This document shows, piece after piece, positions 1 to 7,473 of a stretch of DNA of 64,000 nt. Source of the stretch: Bacteroidales bacterium (lineage in GTDB: Bacteria > Bacteroidota > Bacteroidia > Bacteroidales > UBA4417); contig JADJHD010000029.1 in assembly GCA_016707705.1 (NCBI GenBank), positions 1 to 64,000 of the forward strand, in the 5' to 3' direction. The translations under genes and the position numbers were made by a program. Under the pieces are notes generated by a model. It was not told the origin of the DNA and ran no database searches. It saw only the letters and a list, made by a program, of their open reading frames with translations. How positions within the stretch are numbered: the stretch's first letter is position 1; each line of letters starts with the position of its first letter.

Positions 1-1859
1 TTGTTGACAATGCTTCTGTTGATGGCTCAATTAAAATGGTCAGGGAGAAATTCCCTGAAGTTAAGCTGATTGCAAATACCGAAAATGTTGGATTCGCCAA
101 AGCCAATAATCAGGCTATTGAAATAGCAGCAGGCGAATATGTCCTCCTACTGAATCCTGATACAGTCATTGAAACTGACACTTTTACAAAAGTGGTTTCA
201 TTCATGGATGAGCATGCTGATGCCGGTGGACTGGGTGTTAAAATGGTGGATGGGAAAGGCAATTTCCTTCCTGAATCGAAAAGGGGGCTCCCTACTCCAT
301 CTGTTGCTTTCTACAAGATCTTCGGACTCTCAAGGCTGTTCCCTCATTCTGCAAGATTCAGCAGGTATCATCTGGGACATCTAGATAAGGATAAGACTCA
401 TCAGGTTGAAGTATTGTCGGGGGCTTTCATGCTCATCCGCAAAATAGTCCTTGATAAAATTGGTCTTTTGGATGAGCAATTTTTCATGTATGGCGAGGAC
501 ATCGACCTTTCGTACCGGATTACTTCTGCCGGATACCATAATTACTATTTCCCTGAAACCCGCATTATTCATTACAAGGGTGAGAGTACCAAGAAAGGCA
601 GCCTGAACTATGTTTTCGTCTTTTACAATGCAATGATCATTTTTGCACGAAAGCATTTCTCAGCCAGCAATGCCCGTCTGTTCTCCTTCCTGATAAATAT
701 GGCTATCTACTTCAGGGCTTCCTTATCAGTCGCTTACAGAATCTTCAAGAAGGCCCTGCTTCCAATACTGGATGTACTTCTCAGTTTTAGTGGCATATTC
801 CTGCTTTCACGTTACTGGGAGCAGCATGTAATTTATCCGGGAGGAGGACATTATCCCCCACTTTTTTATTCGTTTGTAATCCCTGCATACCTTCTTGTCT
901 GGACATTATCCGTTTATTTTTCAGGAGGTTATGATAAACCACTGAAGATCTGGAAAAGCCTGAGTGGAATGGTCACAGGAACGGTGATTATACTCGTTAT
1001 TTATGCGCTTCTGCCGACCCAGTACCGTTTTTCCCGCACACTCACTATTCTGGGAGCACTTTGGGGTATGCTCTCCATGAGTTCGATCAGACTTCTGCTT
1101 CATATGGCTAATGTACCGGGATACCGCTTTGACTCCGGACAGGCTAAACGATTTATTATTCTAGGTGAGGAAGAAGAATGTCACAGGGTTGAGGATTTGC
1201 TCCAAAAGGCTTTCCCCGGAGCCGGATTTATCGGATTGGTTAAATCAGGAAATGGAAATGTTGACCGGAACGGATTTCTTGGAAACCTTTCCCAGATTGA
1301 TGAAATCATCACTGTTTATAATATTCATGAGGTAATTTTCTGTGCAAAGGATGTGCCTGCTCAGCAAATTATTGATCAGATGTCGGCCTTGCAGCACAGG
1401 AATGTGGATTTCAAAATAGCACCTCCTGAAAGCCTTTCCATTATAGGCAGCAACTCAATAAATACTGCCGGTGACCTGTATGTAATTGACATCAATTCAA
1501 TCAATAAGGTTAACAACAGGAGAAATAAACGAGTTTTCGATGTATTGGCCAGCATCTTTCTGCTGATATCCTTTCCGCTCACAGCCTTTATTGTAAAACA
1601 GCCACTCTCCTTCCTCAGCAATATTATCAAGGTGCTTGCCGGCATAAAATCCTGGACCGGTTACCATCCCAATCAGCAGCCTGACCATAAATTACCAGGT
1701 ATTCGTGAAGGGATTCTGCGTCCTACTGATGCATTTCCAAATGCCGGAGTAGATGAACAAACCATTAGCAGACTGAACATTCTGTATGCCCGAAACTATA
1801 GGTTGGGCAATGAATTCATCCTCATTTTCAAAGCATTCAGACAATTGGGAAGAAAATAA
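1..1859 (+). CDS. Membrane glycosyltransferase, GT2 plus Rossmann and degenerate sugar-transferase domains (5' truncated)
   Basis: The reading frame is open from base 3, where it already encodes VDNASVDGS, the nucleotide-binding start of a GT-A family 2 glycosyltransferase. The gene therefore begins upstream, and the ATG at 36 is internal. The GT2 domain (about the first 280 residues) has LLNPDTVI (DxD-like) and the MYGEDIDLSYR acceptor-site motif. Several hydrophobic helices follow, then a Rossmann-like segment starting IILGEEEEC, as in the N-terminal half of WcaJ-type phosphoglycosyl transferases. The last 110 residues (KRVFDVLASIFLL ... LNILYARNY) resemble the two ends of a bacterial sugar transferase, but the catalytic middle seems to be missing. 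Its likely role is transfer of sugars in surface polysaccharide or O-antigen assembly at the inner membrane. The substrate cannot be told. Confidence 0.85.
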   Translation, partial: VDNASVDGSIKMVREKFPEVKLIANTENVGFAKANNQAIEIAAGEYVLLLNPDTVIETDTFTKVVSFMDEHADAGGLGVKMVDGKGNFLPESKRGLPTPSVAFYKIFGLSRLFPHSARFSRYHLGHLDKDKTHQVEVLSGAFMLIRKIVLDKIGLLDEQFFMYGEDIDLSYRITSAGYHNYYFPETRIIHYKGESTKKGSLNYVFVFYNAMIIFARKHFSASNARLFSFLINMAIYFRASLSVAYRIFKKALLPILDVLLSFSGIFLLSRYWEQHVIYPGGGHYPPLFYSFVIPAYLLVWTLSVYFSGGYDKPLKIWKSLSGMVTGTVIILVIYALLPTQYRFSRTLTILGALWGMLSMSSIRLLLHMANVPGYRFDSGQAKRFIILGEEEECHRVEDLLQKAFPGAGFIGLVKSGNGNVDRNGFLGNLSQIDEIITVYNIHEVIFCAKDVPAQQIIDQMSALQHRNVDFKIAPPESLSIIGSNSINTAGDLYVIDINSINKVNNRRNKRVFDVLASIFLLISFPLTAFIVKQPLSFLSNIIKVLAGIKSWTGYHPNQQPDHKLPGIREGILRPTDAFPNAGVDEQTISRLNILYARNYRLGNEFILIFKAFRQLGRK

Positions 1860-1875
1860 TCACTTGCAATTGAAC

Positions 1876-1883
1876 TAAATTTG
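1876..1883 (+). promoter_or_regulatory. Candidate -7 promoter box for the E2 gene
   Basis: TAAATTTG matches the Bacteroidota -7 consensus TAnnTTTG and lies about 90 bases before the E2 ATG, in the gap after the glycosyltransferase. No good -33 TTTG is present at the usual spacing. Confidence 0.4.
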
Positions 1884-1972
1884 TTTCAACTTTGTTTAAG
1901 ATACGCTCTCTTGAATTAAACGAAAGACGTATTGAAGGAAGAGACTCTCATTAGATTGAACTACAAATAATT

Positions 1973-3256
1973 ATGGCTAATTTTGAACTGGTAATGCCCA
2001 AGCTGGGCGAAAGTATTATTGAAGCAACCATTGTACGTTGGCTCAAGAAAGCCGGCGATGCAGTTACCGAAGATGAACCAATTGCAGAACTGGCAACTGA
2101 CAAGGTTGACTCCGAAATCCCTTCACCTGTTGAAGGTAAAATCCTGAAGACATTTTATAATGAAGGTGATGTTGTTCCTGTTGGAAAGGTTATCGCCCTT
2201 ATTGATATGAGCGGAGATGGTGTTGTTGAAGAAACCGCAGCTCCTGCCGAACCCGTTAAAACTGAAGTATCAGTGCAGGCAGCTGCAGCCGTTTCAGTTG
2301 TTGTTGAAACTGCCGCTGAATCTGTTTCAGATAGGTTCTATTCACCCTTGGTAAGAAGTATAGCCAAGGAAGAGAAGATTTCTTTGTCAGAACTTGACTC
2401 CGTTCCCGGCACTGGTAAGGATGGCAGGCTCAACAAACAGGATCTGCTCAACTATCTGCAGAACAGGAAAGCAACTCCGGTTGCAACTACCGCTTCTGTT
2501 TCTGCTCCTGCGCCTAAATCAGTTGCTCCGCAGGTTACTTCCGCAGCCGGAGATGTAATTCTGGATATGGATCGCATGAGAAGGCTTATTGCTGATCATA
2601 TGGTTATGTCGAAGGACGTTTCTCCTCATGTAACTTCTTTTATTGAAGTGGATGTCACCAATATTGTCCGCTGGCGTGAGAAGAACAAGGATGCATTCCT
2701 GAAGCGTGAAGGTCAGAAAATCACCTACACTCCTATTTTCATTGAAGCTGCAGCCAAGGCATTGCGTGAATTCCCCAATGTTAATGCATCCATTGACGGC
2801 TACAAGGTTATTCAAAGAAAGAACGTCAATATTGGAATGGCAGCTGCCCTTCCTGACGGAAACCTGATTGTTCCTGTTATCAGAAATGCTGACCAGAAGA
2901 ACCTTCTTGGAATCGTTAAGGACGTGAATGACCTTGCCGACCGTGCCCGCAAGAATAAACTTAATCCCGATGATATTCAGGGCGGAACCTTTACCATTAC
3001 CAATTTTGGCACATTCGACAGTTTAACCGGAACCCCGATCATTAATCAGCCGCAGGTTGCCATTATGGGTATCGGAACCATCAAGAAGCGTCCATGGGTA
3101 CTCGAAACTACCGAAGGAGACGTTATCGCTATCAGACATATCTGCATGCTCTCACTTGCCTATGACCACAGGATTGTGGATGGCGCATTGGGAGGACAGT
3201 TCCTGAAACGTGTTCAAATACTGCTCGAATCATTCGATAGCAATATGGCTGTTTAA
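1973..3256 (+). CDS. 2-oxo acid dehydrogenase E2 (dihydrolipoamide acyltransferase)
   Basis: Acyltransferase core of a 2-oxoacid dehydrogenase complex, which moves the acyl group from lipoyl-lysine to CoA. The 427 residues show the full E2 order. An N-terminal lipoyl domain carries ELATDKVDSEIPSP with the lipoylated lysine at K44. An Ala/Pro/Val-rich linker follows, then a peripheral-subunit-binding domain near 120-160 (SPLVRSIAKEE ... GTGKDGRLNKQDL). The catalytic domain runs from about 195 and ends in DHRIVDG with catalytic H399 and D403. One lipoyl domain and the overall similarity suggest the branched-chain or generic Bacteroidota E2 rather than a multi-lipoyl pyruvate E2. No E1 or E3 genes are adjacent, so the complex must be encoded elsewhere. 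A strong terminator follows at 3290. Confidence 0.93.
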   Translation: MANFELVMPKLGESIIEATIVRWLKKAGDAVTEDEPIAELATDKVDSEIPSPVEGKILKTFYNEGDVVPVGKVIALIDMSGDGVVEETAAPAEPVKTEVSVQAAAAVSVVVETAAESVSDRFYSPLVRSIAKEEKISLSELDSVPGTGKDGRLNKQDLLNYLQNRKATPVATTASVSAPAPKSVAPQVTSAAGDVILDMDRMRRLIADHMVMSKDVSPHVTSFIEVDVTNIVRWREKNKDAFLKREGQKITYTPIFIEAAAKALREFPNVNASIDGYKVIQRKNVNIGMAAALPDGNLIVPVIRNADQKNLLGIVKDVNDLADRARKNKLNPDDIQGGTFTITNFGTFDSLTGTPIINQPQVAIMGIGTIKKRPWVLETTEGDVIAIRHICMLSLAYDHRIVDGALGGQFLKRVQILLESFDSNMAV

Positions 3257-3289
3257 GCCTTACAAATACATTGTTTATGGTGGATCATC

Positions 3290-3324
3290 CGGGTAAGTTG
3301 CGATATACTTACCCGATTTTTTTT
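3290..3324 (+). terminator. Rho-independent terminator after E2
   Basis: Arms cgggtaag (3290-3297) and cttacccg (3308-3315) pair perfectly over 8 bp around a 10-base loop, followed by a run of eight T. Confidence 0.85.
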
Positions 3325-3382
3325 GTTGAAAACCTTGTCCTCACCAATGACATGTACCATGAAAAGGTTCGAATGAACTCCT

Positions 3383-3390
3383 TACCTTTG
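3383..3390 (+). promoter_or_regulatory. Candidate -7 promoter box for the exonuclease gene
   Basis: TACCTTTG fits TAnnTTTG and lies 29 bases before the ATG at 3420, implying a short leader of about 20 bases. It sits downstream of the E2 terminator, where a new transcript is expected. Confidence 0.5.
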
Positions 3391-3419
3391 TAGTATCACC
3401 ACATCTCAAACTCCCAAGA

Positions 3420-4229
3420 ATGGAAATAAACCTTACCCGTCCGCTGGTTATCTTTGACCTGGAAACAACAGGGGTCAATATTGCCTCCGACCGAATTGTA
3501 GAAATTGCGATTTTGAAAATTGTTCCGGATGGTCATGAAGAATTTCGCAGGCATCTTGTAAATCCCGGAATTCCCATTCCTGCAGAAGTAACTGCAATTC
3601 ATGGCATCAGCGATGAGGATGTGAAGGATAAGCCAACCTTCCGTGAGATTGCCGGCAACCTGAATGCTTTCATGCAAAGCTGCGACCTCGTTGGGTATAA
3701 TTCTATAAAGTTCGATATTCCAGTATTAGTTGAAGAATTTCTGAGGGCAGGAATTGAGTTCGAAATCAAGAGTCGCAGGTTTATCGATGTTCAGAACATC
3801 TTCCATAAAATGGAGCAGAGGACGTTAAAAGCCGCTTACAAATTCTATTGCAGCAAGGAACTTATCAACGCTCATAGCGCTGAAGCCGATACCCGCGCCA
3901 CCTATGAAATTCTGAAAGCACAGCTCGACAGGTATGTTGAAACTGAGTATACTGACCATGAAGGAAGGGTGAGCAAGCCTGTGGTTAATGATGTTAAGGC
4001 ATTGCATGACTTCTCATTCTATAACAAGAATGCTGACCTTGCCGGACAAATCATTTTCAATGCCAAGGGCGAAGAAGTTTTCAACTTCGGAAAGCATAAG
4101 GGTAAAACTGTAGAGGAAGTCTTTAAAATGGAACCATCCTATTACGATTGGATGATGAAGGGTGAATTTCTGCTTTCAACAAAGAAACTGATTACTGCAA
4201 TCAAACTCAGGAATTTTAATAAAGGTTGA
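3420..4229 (+). CDS. 3'-5' exonuclease, DnaQ/DEDDh family, with C-terminal extra domain
   Basis: A predicted 3'-5' exonuclease of the DNA polymerase III epsilon superfamily. Residues 8-20 (LVIFDLETTGVN) give the ExoI D-x-E (D13, E15). LVGYNSIKFDIPVL is ExoII, and HSAEADTRATYEIL supplies the H and final D of a DEDDh active site. The exonuclease domain fills about 175 residues. The rest ends in FNFGKHKGKTVEEVF ... YYDWMM, which resembles the short DUF3820-type module often attached to Bacteroidota exonucleases. It is longer than a bare epsilon subunit (269 residues) and could be proofreading or repair rather than replicative. It has its own promoter box and is followed 31 bases later by the FAH gene, possibly on the same transcript. 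Confidence 0.85.
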   Translation: MEINLTRPLVIFDLETTGVNIASDRIVEIAILKIVPDGHEEFRRHLVNPGIPIPAEVTAIHGISDEDVKDKPTFREIAGNLNAFMQSCDLVGYNSIKFDIPVLVEEFLRAGIEFEIKSRRFIDVQNIFHKMEQRTLKAAYKFYCSKELINAHSAEADTRATYEILKAQLDRYVETEYTDHEGRVSKPVVNDVKALHDFSFYNKNADLAGQIIFNAKGEEVFNFGKHKGKTVEEVFKMEPSYYDWMMKGEFLLSTKKLITAIKLRNFNKG

Positions 4230-4260
4230 GATTTAATCTGACCCTAAAGGACTTTGAGAT

Positions 4261-4872
4261 ATGAAGATTATCTGCATTGGAAGGAATTACAGCGAACATG
4301 CCAAAGAGCTGAACAATGCCGTGCCGACTGAACCGGTATTTTTCCTGAAACCAGATACAGCACTGCTGATCAGGAACCGTCCATTTTTTTATCCTGAGTT
4401 TACAAAGGATCTCCATTATGAATGTGAGATTATCTATAGGATTTGCAAGGTTGGAAAGCATATCAGTGAGAAATTTGCTCACACCTACTACGATGCAATT
4501 TCACTGGGTCTGGATTTCACCGCCCGTGATTTGCAGCAAAAGGCTAAGGATAAAGGACTACCCTGGGAAAAGGCTAAGGCATTCGACTACTCTGCAGCCA
4601 TCGGTAAATTTTATCCTGCCTCCGATTTCAAGGATCATGGTAATATCTCCTTCCAGCTGCAGTTAAATGGAAAGCCCGTTCAGAATGGCAATTCAGGAAA
4701 TATGATCTTCCCGATTGACACCCTAATTGCTGAGATTTCAAAATACATGACGCTTCGCACGGGAGATTACATTTTCACCGGCACTCCTGAGGGTGTTGGA
4801 CCTGTGGCCATAGGCGATAAACTCGAAGCTTTTCTCGAAGGGCAATCGGTATTAAAATGCGAGATTAAGTAA
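4261..4872 (+). CDS. Fumarylacetoacetate hydrolase (FAH) family protein
   Basis: A member of the single-domain FAH family (203 residues), which cleaves or decarboxylates C-C bonds in beta-diketo acids, typically acylpyruvases or oxaloacetate decarboxylases of the FAHD1 type. The metal-binding set is visible: HYECEIIYRI supplies E54 and E56, and GLDFTARD supplies D85. The substrate loop KGLPWEKAKAFDYSA and the C-terminal FTGTPEGVGPVAIGD are also characteristic. The family does not fix the substrate, and no catabolic genes are adjacent. It lies 31 bases after the exonuclease on the same strand and ends 38 bases before the convergent dciA gene. Confidence 0.88.
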   Translation: MKIICIGRNYSEHAKELNNAVPTEPVFFLKPDTALLIRNRPFFYPEFTKDLHYECEIIYRICKVGKHISEKFAHTYYDAISLGLDFTARDLQQKAKDKGLPWEKAKAFDYSAAIGKFYPASDFKDHGNISFQLQLNGKPVQNGNSGNMIFPIDTLIAEISKYMTLRTGDYIFTGTPEGVGPVAIGDKLEAFLEGQSVLKCEIK

Positions 4873-4910
4873 GGCGATTCTGGAATTAGCCTTATACAAT
4901 AACGATCATC

Positions 4911-5204
4911 TTACAGAAACCTGATATCTGTAATTATCTGTTTTCCAACAGATTTATTCAACTGCTCTATCAGACGGGTCTTCTGATATGATAATTCCTG
5001 CTTCAAAGCCGGTGTATCCGTCCTGATAAACAAAATCCTGTCATTGATGTAGATTTCACGGGTATGTCGGTGCACCAACTTCCCGGCTACATCTTCCCAT
5101 GCATTCACCAGTCTGGTTTCATTGAGCTTATCCTCAAGGTTGAAATCCTTAAGGAACTTCTCAACAGCCTCCTTTAACGATACTTCACCTGCTTTCTTTG
5201 CCAT
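4911..5204 (-). CDS. dciA: DciA-like / DUF721 protein
   Basis: A 97-residue DUF721 protein. The family includes DciA, the ancestral loader of the replicative helicase in bacteria lacking DnaC or DnaI. The fold core is seen as VNAWEDVAGKLVHRHTREIYINDRILFIRTDTPALKQELS, where the W of the conserved W-x-x-V/I-x-G motif is present (cited here only as a pattern). It starts with ATG just 2 bases after the recF stop, so recF and this gene almost surely share a transcript. Pairing with recF is typical of DUF721 genes. Assignment to the family is firm; the helicase-loading role is inferred from family knowledge. Confidence 0.82.
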   Translation of the reverse strand: MAKKAGEVSLKEAVEKFLKDFNLEDKLNETRLVNAWEDVAGKLVHRHTREIYINDRILFIRTDTPALKQELSYQKTRLIEQLNKSVGKQIITDIRFL

Positions 5205-5206
5205 GG

Positions 5207-6316
5207 TTAATAGAGGAATTGAATGCCGGAAGACTGAATTTCAAATACTTTATGCGATATCTCTGAACTATTGAAGGAACGCCTGATTCGATCAGGTTCT
5301 GTATCAGTGATGAATACCTGCCCGAAACTGTCGCGGCTTACAAGGTCGATTATTTGCTGCACCCTCTCAGGATCAAGCTTGTCGAAAATATCATCGAAAA
5401 GCAGCAGTGGCTTGTAGTTTACAAGATTACGGGTAAAGTCGAACTGTGCGAGTTTCAGGGCAACTGCAAATGATTTCTGCTGTCCCTGCGAACCGAATTT
5501 CTTAACAGGATATCCTTTAATATCAAACAGCAGATCATCCTTATGAATCCCTACTGTGGAATATCTTGCCGAAAGGTCCTTTCCTGTTGCGTCCTTAACA
5601 ATATCAAGGTAATTCCCCTCCTTTAACCTTGATTCATAACGTATATCAACCTCTTCGAGGCCACCGCTGATGAAGCGGAAATAATAGGAGAATATTGGAA
5701 GGAATCCCTGCAAGAACTCTGTTCTCTTTTCAAAAATATGAGTTGCCGGTTGAGCCATCTGTTCATCCATCAGCTCCAGCATTCCACTGTCGAAACTGCG
5801 GTTCTCCGCAAATTGCTTCAGAAGTGAATTCCTCTGCTCAAGCAGACGGTTGTAACGGATCAGAATATCCAGATATGTTTTGTCAAACTGAGAAATCACC
5901 GAATCGATGAACTTCCTGCGGATATCGCTTCCTTCATTGATCAGGTCGCGGTCATAGGGAGAAACCATGACGCAGGGAAAGAGTCCGATGTGGTCCGACA
6001 TCCTCTCATACTCCTTGGTATTCAGCTTAAACTGCTTCTTCGAACCAGATTTCTGAATACAACTTACCTGCTCAGGCAAGCCACCATTACGGTGATAGGT
6101 ACCATGAATAGCAAAAAACTCTTCTCCGTGCCTTACGTTCTGTGTATCGATGGTATTGAAATAGCTCTTGGTAAAGGAGAGGTAATAAATGGCATCCAGC
6201 AGATTGGTCTTACCAACCCCGTTATTTCCAACAAAACAATTTATCTTCTCGGAAAACTCAATTTCCGATTGCACATAATTTTTAAAATTGATGATTTGTA
6301 ATTTCTTCAGAAACAC
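5207..6316 (-). CDS. recF: DNA replication and repair protein RecF
   Basis: SMC-like ATPase of the RecFOR pathway that helps load RecA at gapped DNA. The 369-residue protein has Walker A GNNGVGKTN (30-38), the ABC signature GSQGQQKSFAVAL and Walker B LLLFDDIFDKLD followed by a D-loop. Its length is normal for the family. The start is GTG at 6316 (MFLKKLQIINFKNY), chosen because it matches the usual RecF N-terminus and no ATG lies just upstream. It is the first gene of a two-gene unit with dciA. ispH lies 104 bases upstream on the same strand. Confidence 0.95.
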   Translation of the reverse strand: MFLKKLQIINFKNYVQSEIEFSEKINCFVGNNGVGKTNLLDAIYYLSFTKSYFNTIDTQNVRHGEEFFAIHGTYHRNGGLPEQVSCIQKSGSKKQFKLNTKEYERMSDHIGLFPCVMVSPYDRDLINEGSDIRRKFIDSVISQFDKTYLDILIRYNRLLEQRNSLLKQFAENRSFDSGMLELMDEQMAQPATHIFEKRTEFLQGFLPIFSYYFRFISGGLEEVDIRYESRLKEGNYLDIVKDATGKDLSARYSTVGIHKDDLLFDIKGYPVKKFGSQGQQKSFAVALKLAQFDFTRNLVNYKPLLLFDDIFDKLDPERVQQIIDLVSRDSFGQVFITDTEPDRIRRSFNSSEISHKVFEIQSSGIQFLY

Positions 6317-6420
6317 TGTAACGCCTTATTTTCTTTCTTTCCTGAAGGACAGGAAACGTAAAACACAAGTTAAAACTACTAAAATCGACTAGCAGGAAGA
6401 TAAAAGCAAAATGCCGGGTA

Positions 6421-7293
6421 TTATAGCTGCTGCGCGATATTTTCAATTGAATCGGCAACTTCTTCCATCAGCCAGCCCGGTGTGGAAGTTGCGCCAGTCA
6501 CTCCAACTGATTCCACATTCTCAAACCAGGCAGGATCCAGTTCTGAAGGCCCATGCACAAAGTAGGAGGTTGGATTTACCGAACGACAAACATTGAACAG
6601 AAATTCCCCATTGGAGCTTTTCTTGTCACTGGCAAAAACAATCAGATCGTTGGCAAGCGCAAACTCTTTCAAAGTAAGGGTACGACCAGAGACCTGCCTG
6701 CAAAAGGATTTATTGACCGTCAAATCAGTGTTGCCTGCTGACTTCATGGCTTTCTGAATAAGCAGACAGATTGCATCATAGGATTCATGGCTCATCGTCG
6801 TCTGACAAAACACCTGAACAGGTCTGGTAAAATTAATAGCTGTAATATCCTCAGGCTTATGGACTACTATCGCTGAATTCCTTGCCTGTCCCTGCAATCC
6901 GATTACTTCAGGATGACCGGGTTTACCAAAGATTACAATCTGGACTTCCCCTTTCGACTCTAGGTAGATGCTGTTGATTTTTTGCTGCAGTCGCAATACA
7001 ATCGGGCAGGAAGCATCGATGATTTCAATGCCTGCTGCCCTTGCCTTCTCGTAGGTTTCAGGCGGCTCGCCATGTGCCCTGAACATCACTTTTTCACCAA
7101 CAATGCTGCTAAAATCTTCCTGACTGACTATCTTCAAGCCTTTAGCAGTAAGTCTGTCAAGTTCAGCTGTATTGTGCACGATTTCTCCCAGGCAAAGCAA
7201 GGAATTATTTTTGCCAAGTTCTGCCTCTGCTGTTGCAATTGCTCGCTCAACACCGAAACAAAACCCAGCATCCGGGTCAATAGTGACTTTCAT
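6421..7293 (-). CDS. ispH: 4-hydroxy-3-methylbut-2-enyl diphosphate reductase
   Basis: Last enzyme of the MEP isoprenoid pathway, a [4Fe-4S] reductase that converts HMBPP to IPP and DMAPP. The three cluster cysteines are in place: C12 (DAGFCFGVERAI), C96 (DASCPIVLRLQQ) and C198 (NKSFCRQVSGRT). Other family motifs are the substrate-binding GKPGHPEVIG, the TMSHES loop and VTGATSTPGWLMEEV near the C-terminus. At 290 residues it is the normal length. The ATG at 7293 places the family N-terminus exactly. It is divergent from thrA across 180 bases; no clear -7 box was seen for it. Confidence 0.95.
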   Translation of the reverse strand: MKVTIDPDAGFCFGVERAIATAEAELGKNNSLLCLGEIVHNTAELDRLTAKGLKIVSQEDFSSIVGEKVMFRAHGEPPETYEKARAAGIEIIDASCPIVLRLQQKINSIYLESKGEVQIVIFGKPGHPEVIGLQGQARNSAIVVHKPEDITAINFTRPVQVFCQTTMSHESYDAICLLIQKAMKSAGNTDLTVNKSFCRQVSGRTLTLKEFALANDLIVFASDKKSSNGEFLFNVCRSVNPTSYFVHGPSELDPAWFENVESVGVTGATSTPGWLMEEVADSIENIAQQL

Positions 7294-7443
7294 CGTGCTT
7301 GTATTTCGGAACTAAGATATAAAATTAAACCGAACGAATTCCGGCACTTCAAAAGCTTTTGAATGCTCGATTTTGCAACTGCTTAATTGGCTGAGGGTAT
7401 GACATTCGCGGACTTCAGGGATTAACATATTCAGAAAATTTAA

Positions 7444-7451
7444 TATCTTTA
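7444..7451 (+). promoter_or_regulatory. Weak candidate -7 box for the thr operon
   Basis: TATCTTTA differs from TAnnTTTG only at the last base and lies 22 bases before the thrA ATG. No -33 element is evident, and no leader peptide or attenuator was seen in the 180-base gap. Confidence 0.25.
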
Positions 7452-7473
7452 TTGAACCAAATAAAGAAATTAC

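Noticed and set aside
3360..3390. tRNA T-arm-like ggttcgaat
   Set aside because: No acceptor stem, anticodon arm or CCA end can be fitted around it.
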